DNA from: Dokdonia donghaensis DSW-1
Lineage (GTDB): Bacteria; Bacteroidota; Bacteroidia; Flavobacteriales; Flavobacteriaceae
Assembly: GCF_001653755.1 (NCBI RefSeq)
Contig: NZ_CP015125.1
Location: forward strand, 1,176,001-1,240,000
Length of the DNA: 64,000 nucleotides
Reading direction: 5' to 3'
This document shows, one piece after another, positions 45,901 to 54,142 of the stretch. Under the pieces are notes generated by a model. It was not told the origin of the DNA, did no database searches, and worked only from the letters and a program-made list of their open reading frames with translations. Every line of letters starts with the position of its first letter. The stretch's first letter is position 1. The position numbers and the translations under genes were made by a program.

Positions 45901-46281
45901 ATGAATATACCAGCAGAGTTGAAATATACAAAGGACCACGAGTGGGTACGTATAGAAGGAGATGTTGCCGTAGTAGGAATCACAGATTTTGCTCAGGGTG
46001 AGCTAGGAGACATCGTTTATGTTGAGGTAGAAACTCTTGACGAGACCTTAGATAAAGATGAAGTTTTTGGAACAGTAGAAGCTGTAAAAACAGTTTCAGA
46101 CCTGTTCTTGCCGCTTTCTGGAGAGATCGTAGCCTTTAATGAAGGTCTAGAAGATGAGCCAGAAACCGTAAATAGCGACGCATACGGAGCTGGCTGGATG
46201 ATAAAAATTAAGTTTTCTGATGCTTCAGAAATAGAAGAGCTTTTAAGTGCAGAAGCATATGCAGAGCTCATCGGTGGGTAA
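45901..46281 (+). CDS. gcvH: Glycine cleavage system H protein
   Basis: 126 residues; lipoyl carrier of the glycine cleavage system. The lipoylated lysine is K63 in VEAVKTVSDL, with the family signature before it (GDIVYVEV ... DEVFGTVEAVK) and YGAGWMIKIK after it. Other glycine cleavage genes are not in the window; its place next to sprA is a conserved flavobacterial association, not a functional one. The downstream VanZ gene overlaps its end. Confidence 0.96.
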   Translation: MNIPAELKYTKDHEWVRIEGDVAVVGITDFAQGELGDIVYVEVETLDETLDKDEVFGTVEAVKTVSDLFLPLSGEIVAFNEGLEDEPETVNSDAYGAGWMIKIKFSDASEIEELLSAEAYAELIGG

Positions 46282-46669
46282 AATAATAGGAGTTGTTGCT
46301 ACTCTTTACACTATACTCTTAACTATAGGCTCGCTTATAAAGCCCGTAACTGTAGTTCCTAAAGTAACAAATATTGATAAGCTCCTGCACGCAGGAGCTT
46401 ATTTTGGTCTTGCAGTACTCTGGTTGTTGTTTTACTTTATCAATAAGAAAATAACAGTAAAAAAGAGTACACAGCTTAAGACCTATCTCATTATCGCTTT
46501 AATTTTAATAGGTTACGGCATAGTGATTGAGGTGATGCAAGGGAGCTTAACCATTTATAGACAACCAGATGGCTGGGATGTACTCGCAAATACCATAGGT
46601 GTCCTTTCTGGATGTTTGTGCTTTGCTTTGTTTTTTAAGAAATTTAAAGCGTTAAATACGCAATATTAA
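46247..46669 (+). CDS. VanZ-like family membrane protein
   Basis: 140 residues with four hydrophobic segments and the VanZ pattern: DKLLHAGAYFGLAVLW (~43) and GYGIVIEVMQGSL ... RQPDGWDVLANTIGVLSG (~90-125). Members are small integral membrane proteins of largely unknown role. The start is uncertain: ATG at 46247 overlaps gcvH by 35 bases, whereas GTG at 46274 would overlap by 8 and leave a more typical N terminus (GKIIGVVATLYTILL). Confidence 0.82.
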   Translation: MQKHMQSSSVGKIIGVVATLYTILLTIGSLIKPVTVVPKVTNIDKLLHAGAYFGLAVLWLLFYFINKKITVKKSTQLKTYLIIALILIGYGIVIEVMQGSLTIYRQPDGWDVLANTIGVLSGCLCFALFFKKFKALNTQY

Positions 46670-46684
46670 TTTCTATAGTGATAA

Positions 46685-46692
46685 TAATTTTG
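46685..46692 (+). promoter_or_regulatory. Candidate -7 promoter box before the first TonB-like gene
   Basis: TAATTTTG matches TAnnTTTG and lies 31 bases before the ATG at 46724. Confidence 0.35.
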
Positions 46693-46723
46693 CTATTTTA
46701 GCTATCTACTTAATACATTAATT

Positions 46724-47452
46724 ATGGAACCCAAGAAAAATCCAAAAGCAGATCTTCGTAAAAGGAGTGTGCTCTTTTTTCAGTTAGGACTCATCGCAGT
46801 TCTAGCACTTACGTATATCACTATAGAGTGGAAAACGTATGACAACGCTGCTGTAGATATAGGGCAGTTAGATCTCGATGATCTTGATGACGAAGAAATT
46901 CCAATCACGGAGTTAAATACGCCTCCACCACCCCCTCCACCACCGCCGCCACCAGCGCCGGAAATTATCGAGGTTGTAGAAGATGAAGAAGAAATAGAGG
47001 AAACCGTAATTGAGTCTACAGAGACAGATGCCGAAGAGGAAATCGTTGAAGTAGAAGAAGTAGAGGTAGTAGAAGAAGAAGAAGAAATTGCAGATGTACC
47101 ATTTGCAGTTATTGAAAACGTGCCTATCTTCCCTGGTTGCGAGTCTATGAAGAACAACGACCAGCGTAAAAAGTGTATGTCTGAAAAGGTAAGTAAACTT
47201 GTAAATAAGAAGTTTAATACTGAGTTAGGAAGTGACCTTGGTCTTTCTGGAATAAACAGAATCTTTGTGAGTTTCAAGATTGATAAAAAAGGAAACATTA
47301 CAAACATACGTTCACGTGCACCGCACCCTAGACTTCAAACAGAAGCAGAGCGTGTAATTAGATTGTTACCTAAAATGACACCAGGTAAGCAACGTGGTAA
47401 GCCAGTAGGAGTATTATACTCTCTACCTATTACATTTAAAGTAGAAGACTAG
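46724..47452 (+). CDS. TonB-like energy transducer
   Basis: 242 residues. One N-terminal membrane helix (~15-32), a proline run (residues ~67-78) and an acidic E/V-rich linker spanning the periplasm, then a C-terminal TonB_C domain (residues ~125-242) starting at FAVIENVPIFPGCES and ending PVGVLYSLPITFKVED. In the C-terminal domain two cysteines (FPGCE and KKCMSE) are likely paired. It couples the proton-motive force to outer-membrane receptors. A paralogue follows directly downstream. It has a terminator of its own. Confidence 0.9.
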   Translation: MEPKKNPKADLRKRSVLFFQLGLIAVLALTYITIEWKTYDNAAVDIGQLDLDDLDDEEIPITELNTPPPPPPPPPPPAPEIIEVVEDEEEIEETVIESTETDAEEEIVEVEEVEVVEEEEEIADVPFAVIENVPIFPGCESMKNNDQRKKCMSEKVSKLVNKKFNTELGSDLGLSGINRIFVSFKIDKKGNITNIRSRAPHPRLQTEAERVIRLLPKMTPGKQRGKPVGVLYSLPITFKVED

Positions 47453-47474
47453 TCTATACGACTTAATTTATATA

Positions 47475-47506
47475 AAAACTGCCTCAGCGATGAGGCAGTT
47501 TTTTTT
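47475..47506 (+). terminator. Terminator after the first TonB-like gene
   Basis: AAAACTGCCTCA pairs with TGAGGCAGTTTT around GCGA, followed by T. Confidence 0.93.
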
Positions 47507-47511
47507 GTGTC

Positions 47512-47543
47512 AAAAAAAAGAGATCACCGCTAGGTGATCTCTT
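47512..47543 (-). terminator. Minus-strand terminator-like hairpin
   Basis: AAGAGATCACC pairs with GGTGATCTCTT around GCTA. The T tract follows only when read on the minus strand (A tract at 47512-47519). No minus-strand gene is seen nearby that it could end. Confidence 0.65.
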
Positions 47544-47603
47544 AGTTTGGCTTACTTCTTGATTCGTTTTAAGAATTGTTCAACATTTTTAAAACCATAT
47601 CTT

Positions 47604-48395
47604 ATGGAAAATTCCAAAGAAGGTACGACTGTTCGCCAAAACAGCACGTACACATCAAGCCGTAAACACGAGGCAAATTTACGAAGAAATCCCACGCTTC
47701 ATTTTCAAATTGGGTTAATCTTAGCACTTCTCGCATCCATCTTCTTTATAGAAATGCGCACTGTAGAAAAGGATTTTGCAGTAGTTGAGCCTACCGAAAA
47801 TTATGACGAAGTCTATACGATAGGTGAAGTCCGGGTAGAGAAGAAAGAGGTAAAAGTCAAGAAAAAGGTGCAGCCTAAAAAGCAGCTAGAACCTAAAGTG
47901 CTTGACAATATCAAAAAGCAAGAAGATGATGTAAAAGACTTAGTAGAAGATCTTATATCAGACTCAGAGCCAGACGATACAGAAATGGTAGAACCGGGTA
48001 GTGTTACAGAGGTAGAGGAGCCTGTAGAGCCGGAGACGGTTCCCTTTGTTGCTATTGAGACCGTTCCGCTTTTTCCAGGTTGTGAAGGTCTTAGTGATAA
48101 TGACGAGCGCCGCGACTGTATGAGTGCAAACATCTCAAAATTTGTCTCTAAAAAGTTTAGAGCCGAAAGAGGAGAGGGTTTAGGTCTAGAGGGGGTAAAC
48201 CGTATTTACGTAAACTTTAAGATAGATAAGTTTGGTAAAGTGGTAGATGTAAGGGCAAAGGCCCCGCACCCTAAACTAGAGAAGGAGGCGTTGCGAGTAG
48301 CAAGATTATTACCAGATATGACTCCTGGTAAGCAGGGAGGGAAAGATGTAGCCGTCTTATTCTCATTACCTATAATCTTTGAAATCAGAGACTAA
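47604..48395 (+). CDS. TonB-like energy transducer, paralogue
   Basis: 263 residues from the ATG at 47604; an earlier in-frame start overlaps the hairpin region and is unlikely. Membrane helix near residues 35-52, then a lysine/glutamate-rich linker in place of the proline run, and a TonB_C domain (VAIETVPLFPGCEG to VLFSLPIIFEIRD) strongly similar to that of the preceding gene, including both cysteines. The pair is a tandem duplication with diverged linkers. Ends with a terminator. Confidence 0.9.
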   Translation: MENSKEGTTVRQNSTYTSSRKHEANLRRNPTLHFQIGLILALLASIFFIEMRTVEKDFAVVEPTENYDEVYTIGEVRVEKKEVKVKKKVQPKKQLEPKVLDNIKKQEDDVKDLVEDLISDSEPDDTEMVEPGSVTEVEEPVEPETVPFVAIETVPLFPGCEGLSDNDERRDCMSANISKFVSKKFRAERGEGLGLEGVNRIYVNFKIDKFGKVVDVRAKAPHPKLEKEALRVARLLPDMTPGKQGGKDVAVLFSLPIIFEIRD

Positions 48396-48414
48396 ATGAA
48401 TTAATTTACGTTAA

Positions 48415-48447
48415 GAATCCCGTTACCTAAGGTGACGGGATTTTTTG
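48415..48447 (+). terminator. Terminator after the second TonB-like gene
   Basis: AATCCCGTTACC pairs with GGTGACGGGATT (one G-T pair), followed by T. Confidence 0.92.
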
Positions 48448-48490
48448 TGCAATAAACCCTATCTTTCGGCTGCAAACATCGCGGCTTATT

Positions 48491-50611
48491 ATGCATAAAT
48501 ATCTCCTTCTTTTTGTCTCTTTTATAGCAACTACTATAACAGCTCAAGTTACGACTAGTGATTTTGAAAAATACCCTGTTTTTCCAGGCTGTGAGACCGT
48601 AGGTGTTGCACAACTGCAAGATTGTTTTAATGAGAAGTTTATACAGCATATACTTGACAATTTTGAGGTGCCAGCTGTGGTGAGTCAAGATAACTTTCAA
48701 GGTAAAATGGTAATCCTTTTTGAGGTTACTAAAACAGGTGATTTTAAGTTGCTCTATACAGATGCGATGTATCCAGAGCTTAAAACCGCTGCTCAGGATG
48801 TTTTTGAGACGCTGCCTCAAGTTGCTCCGGCTACCTATAATGGAGAGCCTACGTACCTGCAGTTTACAATGCCTGTTTTATTACCACTAGATAGAAATGC
48901 TATAGATGCGATGATTGTGGGAGACGATGGTAATTCCGCTTTCGCGAAAGCGGAAAAAGAAACCGTAAATCCTATGCAGCAAGAGTATGACCGCATTAAA
49001 AACCTCAAGTTTGATGATGAGAATGAATACACGAGTGGGCTAAACATACCTTTCTCACATCAAGTATATAGTAGGTTTGACCAAGAGCTTAATCTTGTGG
49101 GTACAAATGCACATACGGCAAGCAAGCCTTTCTTATATAACACGGTAAACCCGTATTATAATTTTAAAGAGAAGAAAGATGCACTGCTTAAGGAGAAGTC
49201 TACGTGGTTTGGGAGAAAGTGGTCTAACGAGCATATGGTGCAAATACAAGGTGAAGATTACTGGATCACTCTAGACCCTGCAGCAGATTTACAACTAGGT
49301 TATGAAACCGATGATGCAAAAATTAATGACTTTACTTATAACAACACCAGAGCTGTTTACGTGCAAGGAGGGCTTGGTAAGAAGATAAATTTCTTTGCAG
49401 CCGTGTATGAGAGTCAAGGGCGGTTCCCAAGATATTTTGACGCCATAGCTAGGTCATTAAGACCAGATGGAGGAAACCCAGCAGTTATACCGGGAAGAGG
49501 TATTGCAAAGGAGGGCACAAATGGCGATCTTGATTATCCGGTTGCAGAGGGGTATGTATCATACACACCGTCTAAGTATTTTAATATACAGCTAGGGCAC
49601 GGTAAGCAATTTATAGGAGATGGGTATAGATCATTATTACTTAGTGATAATGCTAGTTATTTTCCTTATCTAAAACTCAATACTACATTCTGGAAGTTTA
49701 AGTATACAAATACTTGGACCTCGCTGCGTGACGTGCGACCAGAGGTAACTGCAGATGGTGCTTTCCGCACAAAGTATATGAGTAATCACTATCTAAGCTG
49801 GAATGTCTCAAAACGATTAAACGTAGGTCTCTTTGAGTCTGTAATATGGGAAAATGAAAATGGTAGAGGTTTTGATTTTAATTTCTTAAACCCAGTAATT
49901 TTTTACAGAGCCATTGAGTTTTCTACAGGGTCAAGAGGAGGAAATGCACTTATAGGTCTCACAGGTAAATACAAGGTAAATGACCGAGTAAACGTGTACG
50001 GGCAGATTGTAATTGACGAATTTTCGGCGGGAGATGTTTTTAATGGTAGCCAGAGTTATAAAAATAAGCAAGGTTTTCAGCTAGGAGCAAAGTATTATGA
50101 CGCCTTTGGAATTAAAAATCTTACACTACAAGGTGAGTATAATCAAGTGAGACCATATGTGTACTCTAATAATGAGATACAGCTCAACTATGGTCATACT
50201 AACCAGTCACTAGCACACCAATGGGGCGCAAACTTTAAGGAGCTCATAGGTATTGCTAGATATGAGCGTGATCGCTGGTATGGAACTGCAAAGCTTATTG
50301 TAGGTGCTCGTGGAGTTGAGATAGGTGATATAAACGAGGTGTATTATGGAGGTAGCATTTATGGTAATGATGAGAATAGACCTTCAGATAACGGGATTGC
50401 ATTTTTTCAAGGTAATAAGGTAACTAGTGTATATGGTGATCTGGAGCTAGGGTATCTCATAAACCCTGCGACAAATTTAAAAGTATATGTAAACCCAATA
50501 TATCGCTCTCAAACGGCAGATGTTCAAGAAGCGCCACTTGGAATTGATACTAAAACATTATGGTTTAATGTAGGGTTTAGAACAGACCTCTTTAATTGGT
50601 ATTACGATTAA
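48491..50611 (+). CDS. remB: Gliding motility protein RemB-like outer-membrane protein with N-terminal TonB_C-like domain
   Basis: 706 residues. A signal peptide ends near TITAQ19. Residues ~25-145 resemble the TonB_C domain of the two preceding genes, with the same KYPVFPGCE motif and a second cysteine (LQDCFNEKF). The rest (~190-706) is beta-rich with aromatic strand ends, like a Wzi-type outer-membrane barrel, ending FNVGFRTDLFNWYYD. I identify it with RemB from family memory and from its position near sprA. The palindrome at 48937 encodes AFAKA at residues 150-154 in the linker between the two parts. Confidence 0.75.
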   Translation: MHKYLLLFVSFIATTITAQVTTSDFEKYPVFPGCETVGVAQLQDCFNEKFIQHILDNFEVPAVVSQDNFQGKMVILFEVTKTGDFKLLYTDAMYPELKTAAQDVFETLPQVAPATYNGEPTYLQFTMPVLLPLDRNAIDAMIVGDDGNSAFAKAEKETVNPMQQEYDRIKNLKFDDENEYTSGLNIPFSHQVYSRFDQELNLVGTNAHTASKPFLYNTVNPYYNFKEKKDALLKEKSTWFGRKWSNEHMVQIQGEDYWITLDPAADLQLGYETDDAKINDFTYNNTRAVYVQGGLGKKINFFAAVYESQGRFPRYFDAIARSLRPDGGNPAVIPGRGIAKEGTNGDLDYPVAEGYVSYTPSKYFNIQLGHGKQFIGDGYRSLLLSDNASYFPYLKLNTTFWKFKYTNTWTSLRDVRPEVTADGAFRTKYMSNHYLSWNVSKRLNVGLFESVIWENENGRGFDFNFLNPVIFYRAIEFSTGSRGGNALIGLTGKYKVNDRVNVYGQIVIDEFSAGDVFNGSQSYKNKQGFQLGAKYYDAFGIKNLTLQGEYNQVRPYVYSNNEIQLNYGHTNQSLAHQWGANFKELIGIARYERDRWYGTAKLIVGARGVEIGDINEVYYGGSIYGNDENRPSDNGIAFFQGNKVTSVYGDLELGYLINPATNLKVYVNPIYRSQTADVQEAPLGIDTKTLWFNVGFRTDLFNWYYD
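48937..48952. repeat. 16-bp palindrome, copy 14 (in remB)
   Basis: Exact CGCTTTCGCGAAAGCG; with flanks a perfect 22-bp palindrome (TTC...GAA). In frame as AFAKA. Confidence 0.95.
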
Positions 50612-50696
50612 TAGACAAATAGGTAGCACATACTATTTGAACAAGAGTGCTCGTTATTTGTAAAGGCGAGAAACTACTTTATCAATCCATTGTGCT

Positions 50697-51116
50697 ATGT
50701 TATCCAAAATCAACCTTCTCTGGGTGGTTGTCGTTGTGCTTCTTGTCTCTTGTGCTCAAAAAAAGGAGTGTCATAATACACAACGCAACCCAATACTTGC
50801 CTCAAATATTTACTCTAGCAAAGCGTATCAAGCAGAGCTGTATAGACTTATAAAAGAAAGCCCAGATGTAGATTACTACTATGAGATGAGGGAGGAGATT
50901 TTTGGTCAAGTGTATCTTGTCGTGAGTGCATATGGAGATGCTTTTTGTGGTAAGCTCTGCCTAGTCATCTCAGAAGAGGATGCTTCTCGCATAGCCATAG
51001 ACGCTAGTAAAGGTTATCAAGGCGCGCAGCTTATAGGTCTAAAGTATAAAAAGAAAGAAACTGCTTATGCCTTATCGAGTCTCGTTTATGACTCTATGGA
51101 GTATATAGTAGACTAA
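50697..51116 (+). CDS. Putative lipoprotein of unknown function
   Basis: 139 residues. A hydrophobic signal (INLLWVVVVVLLVSC) with lipobox LVSC19 predicts an outer- or inner-membrane lipoprotein. The mature part holds no recognised domain; it contains cysteines at AFCGKLCLV and a conserved-looking strand pattern. Convergent with the VOC gene, with two bases between the stops and no terminator. Confidence 0.72.
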   Translation: MLSKINLLWVVVVVLLVSCAQKKECHNTQRNPILASNIYSSKAYQAELYRLIKESPDVDYYYEMREEIFGQVYLVVSAYGDAFCGKLCLVISEEDASRIAIDASKGYQGAQLIGLKYKKKETAYALSSLVYDSMEYIVD

Positions 51117-51118
51117 TC

Positions 51119-51487
51119 TTATTTAAAGTTACCTATGTGCCATAGTATACCTGAGGGGTCGTGTAAAAAGAACTCGCGTCCCCAGTCATTATTTACAATA
51201 TTAGAGAGCTTTATATTTTTAAATCGCTCACTAAGTTGTAAAGATTGTAGGTGTGAGAGATACTCATCAAGCTGTATTACTTCTAAAAAGAGCATTGTGT
51301 TATCTACCCAGTCTTTTACATAGGCATCTTGTAAATAAAAGCCAAAGTCTTCTCTTGTAAACAGTGTCATATCTGGAGAGATAATACGTTCTTCAAATCC
51401 AATGGTTTTATAAAAGGCACTTGAGGTTTTAAAGTCTTTTGAGCCTATAAAAGGCCCTATGGATTTGATGTGTATTTCTGAGCTCAT
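51119..51487 (-). CDS. VOC (glyoxalase/dioxygenase) superfamily protein
   Basis: 122 residues, one vicinal-oxygen-chelate module: IKSIGPFIGSKDFKTSSAFY at the start and WGREFFLHDPSGILWHIGNF at the end. Such modules bind a metal and occur in glyoxalases, dioxygenases and resistance proteins; the metal ligands are not fully evident and no function can be given. Six bases downstream of the metallo-hydrolase gene, likely the same transcript. Confidence 0.85.
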   Translation of the reverse strand: MSSEIHIKSIGPFIGSKDFKTSSAFYKTIGFEERIISPDMTLFTREDFGFYLQDAYVKDWVDNTMLFLEVIQLDEYLSHLQSLQLSERFKNIKLSNIVNNDWGREFFLHDPSGILWHIGNFK

Positions 51488-51493
51488 ATGCGT

Positions 51494-52381
51494 TTAGTTT
51501 TCATTCGTTTCTAACTCTTGCAAAATGCTTTTGTAGACTGTACTTCTAAATTTTGGTCCAGAGATAAAATCTTTTGCTGTTTCTGCATCTGTAAAAAATG
51601 AGCTTGTTATAGACTCCATTGCAGTAACTTCTTCTAAAGATACATTGTTTTGAGCAGCTTTTTTAACTTCAGTATATACAGTAACGAGCATATCGTGATA
51701 TTTCTGGTAGTCTGCCTTTGTTGCGAGTGCCCCGTGACCAGGGATGATTTTTGTTTCATCATTTATGAGCATTAATCCTTTTTTTGCAGCGGCAATATCA
51801 CCTGCTATGCTCCCGCCTCTGTTTATATCTATAAAGGGGAATCTCCCATTAAAGAACGTATCGCCTGTGTGAAGTACGTTACTTTGTGCAAAATAAACTA
51901 AAGCATCACCATCTGTATGTGCATTGTGCACGTGTGTTAAAAACACATCATCTCCATTTTGATAAAAGGTTGCATCCTCACTAAAGGTAATTACGGGTAG
52001 TCCTGCATTTGCAGTTTTTGCATTTTCTGATAGTCTTTTACGCACATTATCGTGAGCTACAATCATTGCGCCGGCTGCCTCAAAATTTGCATTACCACCA
52101 CTGTGATCACCGTGAAAGTGTGTATTTACAAGAAACTTTACAGGTTGTGGTGAGATTGTTTTTATAGCTGCGGTAATTTTATCGCTAAGTGGCGCAAACT
52201 GGTCATCAATCATAAATACACCATCTTCACCGGTAGATATGCCTATGTTTCCGCCAGCACCTTGTAGCATATAGATGTGGTCTGACACTTCTTTTACGGT
52301 AATTTCTACATTGTCAAAGCGTCCTTGAGCGGCACTTATCGTTGTGAGTAAAAGGGCAAGCGAGAGCGTAAGATATTTCAT
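51494..52381 (-). CDS. Secreted MBL-fold metallo-hydrolase
   Basis: 295 residues with a signal peptide (LTLSLALLLTTISAAQG). Metallo-beta-lactamase fold: zinc motif NTHFHGDHSGG (~86), the downstream His in HVHNAHTDGDALVYF, HTGDTFF and IIPGHG. Probably a periplasmic hydrolase. The sequence resembles the broad group of periplasmic MBL proteins with unknown substrate; I do not call it an antibiotic-resistance enzyme. Upstream of the VOC gene and divergent from the heme O synthase gene. Confidence 0.88.
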   Translation of the reverse strand: MKYLTLSLALLLTTISAAQGRFDNVEITVKEVSDHIYMLQGAGGNIGISTGEDGVFMIDDQFAPLSDKITAAIKTISPQPVKFLVNTHFHGDHSGGNANFEAAGAMIVAHDNVRKRLSENAKTANAGLPVITFSEDATFYQNGDDVFLTHVHNAHTDGDALVYFAQSNVLHTGDTFFNGRFPFIDINRGGSIAGDIAAAKKGLMLINDETKIIPGHGALATKADYQKYHDMLVTVYTEVKKAAQNNVSLEEVTAMESITSSFFTDAETAKDFISGPKFRSTVYKSILQELETNEN

Positions 52382-52424
52382 AATTGTGAGTCTATTTTTG
52401 TTTGTAGTCGCAAGTTATTAATTA

Positions 52425-52440
52425 CGCTTTCGCGAAAGCG
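52425..52440. repeat. 16-bp palindrome, copy 15 (intergenic, divergent promoter region)
   Basis: Exact CGCTTTCGCGAAAGCG between the divergent metallo-hydrolase and heme O synthase genes. Confidence 0.95.
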
Positions 52441-52483
52441 CAATTTTAACAATCCCTTGTGTAAAGCTTTCATTTTTTATGAG

Positions 52484-52514
52484 TTGTACAGATTGCTTTT
52501 GTGAGGTATCTTTG
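52484..52514 (+). promoter_or_regulatory. Promoter of the heme O synthase operon
   Basis: TTG at 52484-52486 and TATCTTTG at 52507-52514, 20 bases apart, fit the Bacteroidetes -33/-7 pattern. Confidence 0.6.
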
Positions 52515-52546
52515 CACGACAAAAAATAAAGCAAAAACTACAGCCT

Positions 52547-53440
52547 TTGAGCGACGTTGCAGTACATACAAATACCTATTCGGCTTGGTACGATTTTAAG
52601 GAAATCACAAAGATGCGCTTATCTATAAGTGTTGTCTTTTCTAGTGTTGCTGGTTACTTTCTTGCGGCAGATACCATAGACTGGCTTGTAGTAGCACTCT
52701 TATCTGTAGGTGGTTACTTTATGGTAGGAGCCTCTAATGCTTATAACCAGGTGCTAGAGCGAGATCTTGATGCACTTATGGATCGTACTAAAAACAGACC
52801 CGTAGCCTCTGGGCGTATGTCTGTAAGTACGGCGCTTGCAATAGCAATACTATTTACCATATTAGGTCTAGGTACGTTGTGGTACATAAACCCACAGACA
52901 GCAATGTTTGGAGGAATTTCTATTTTTATGTATGTACTATTATACACGCCACTTAAGACTAAAACGCCATTATCTGTTTTTGTAGGAGCTTTTCCAGGAG
53001 CGATACCATATATGCTGGGTTGGGTAGCTGCGACAAATGATTTTGGTATAGAGCCAGGCACACTGTTTATGATACAGTTTTTCTGGCAATTTCCTCACTT
53101 TTGGGCAATAGGTTGGTTTCTTTTTGATGACTATAAAAAAGGAGGCTTTGCTATGTTACCTACGGGTAAACGCGATAAAGGTACGGCCTTGCAGATTGTG
53201 CTATACACGGTCTGGACGGTACTTATCTCACTTGTTCCTGCCTTTGGGGTAACTGGAGATTTATTTTTATCACCTATATCTGCCATTGTAGTGGGAGCTT
53301 TAGGATTATTTATGCTGTACTGGGCAATAAAATTGTACCAGAACAGAGATGCAAAAACAGCCAAACGACTAATGCTTTCAAGTGTAACGTATATTACACT
53401 ACTTCAGATAGTTTTTGTAGTAGATAAATTTTTAAGATAG
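52547..53440 (+). CDS. ctaB: Protoheme IX farnesyltransferase (heme O synthase)
   Basis: 297 residues, a UbiA-type prenyltransferase with seven or more transmembrane helices. The first Asp-rich motif region reads NAYNQVLERDLDALMDRTKNRP (about residues 65-87), and the second cytoplasmic loop has DDYKKGGFAMLP. It makes heme O, the precursor of heme A for the cox oxidase. Start is TTG at 52547, which gives a normal N terminus. The stop is directly followed by the ATG of the next gene, so the operon is tightly packed. Confidence 0.95.
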   Translation: MSDVAVHTNTYSAWYDFKEITKMRLSISVVFSSVAGYFLAADTIDWLVVALLSVGGYFMVGASNAYNQVLERDLDALMDRTKNRPVASGRMSVSTALAIAILFTILGLGTLWYINPQTAMFGGISIFMYVLLYTPLKTKTPLSVFVGAFPGAIPYMLGWVAATNDFGIEPGTLFMIQFFWQFPHFWAIGWFLFDDYKKGGFAMLPTGKRDKGTALQIVLYTVWTVLISLVPAFGVTGDLFLSPISAIVVGALGLFMLYWAIKLYQNRDAKTAKRLMLSSVTYITLLQIVFVVDKFLR

Positions 53441-54022
53441 ATGGATTATACTCAAGGAGGAGAACGATTAAAAGAAGAGCGTGCAAAAAAGCAAATGCTC
53501 TGGTTTGGAATAATAAGTTTATGTATGACCTTTGGAGGACTTACAAGTGCTTACATTGTGAGTATGGAGCGTCGCGACTGGCTAGAAACTTATGATTTTC
53601 CACAAGCACTTATTATATCTACAGTGCTTATTGTGATAAGTAGTGTGACCATACACTTTGCAAAAAACGCGATAATTAGTAATAAGAAGAGTCTGGGTAC
53701 GGCGCTATTATTAATCACTTTTTTACTAGGCTTAGGTTTTGTGGCTTCACAATTTGCTGGTTTTGCATCATTTCAAGAGCAAGGCTTTTATTTTACAGGA
53801 GCTTCTAGTAATATTACCACGACATTTTTATTTTTAATTATAGCGGTTCACATCGCACACGTAGTAGCTGGATTTATTGCTCTTTTAGTAGTGATTATTA
53901 ATCATTTAAGAGGTAAGTATTCGGCAGAGAGCCATTTAGGATTGTCGCTAGGAGTCACGTTTTGGCACTTTTTAGACATTTTATGGGTCTTTTTATTTGT
54001 GTTATTATTTGTGACAAAATAG
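53441..54022 (+). CDS. Cytochrome c oxidase subunit III (short form)
   Basis: 193 residues with five hydrophobic segments, heme-copper oxidase subunit III family (LCMTFGGLTSAYIVS, ITFLLGLGFVASQFAGF, HIAHVVAGFIALLV, LGVTFWHFLDILWVFLF). Starts on the base after the ctaB stop. It is followed by a second, longer subunit III gene; which one is incorporated in the caa3 oxidase cannot be told. Confidence 0.92.
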   Translation: MDYTQGGERLKEERAKKQMLWFGIISLCMTFGGLTSAYIVSMERRDWLETYDFPQALIISTVLIVISSVTIHFAKNAIISNKKSLGTALLLITFLLGLGFVASQFAGFASFQEQGFYFTGASSNITTTFLFLIIAVHIAHVVAGFIALLVVIINHLRGKYSAESHLGLSLGVTFWHFLDILWVFLFVLLFVTK

Positions 54023-54034
54023 AGATTGTAAGAA

Positions 54035-54050
54035 CGCTTTCGCGAAAGCG
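54035..54050. repeat. 16-bp palindrome, copy 16 (intergenic)
   Basis: Exact CGCTTTCGCGAAAGCG between the two subunit III genes. Right flank TATCTAAAAC as in copy 1. Confidence 0.95.
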
Positions 54051-54083
54051 TATCTAAAACCATTATAAATCGGAGTCTGAGTG

Positions 54084-54114
54084 TTGAATTCCGAATAGAA
54101 AATACTTATTTTTG
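54084..54114 (+). promoter_or_regulatory. Promoter of the second subunit III gene
   Basis: TTG at 54084-54086 and TATTTTTG at 54107-54114, 20 bases apart; 28 bases before the ATG at 54143. It splits the cox accessory genes into at least two transcription units. Confidence 0.6.
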
Positions 54115-54142
54115 CAACCATTAAATTAACCAATTCTTACGA

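Noticed and set aside
46780..47307. Long minus-strand ORF (175 residues) rich in serine and glycine
   Set aside because: It is the reverse reading of the acidic and proline-rich linker of the TonB-like gene; composition is a shadow artefact.
48401..48820. Minus-strand ORF of 139 residues across the TonB terminator and remB start
   Set aside because: It runs through a clear terminator hairpin and the conserved start of remB.
50647..50853. Plus-strand ORF of 68 residues overlapping the lipoprotein gene
   Set aside because: The overlapping frame from 50697 has a clear lipobox signal, so this one is a shadow.
51494..52381. Beta-lactamase (antibiotic resistance) call for the metallo-hydrolase
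   Set aside because: The MBL fold is shared by many hydrolases; nothing specific for beta-lactam cleavage can be seen.
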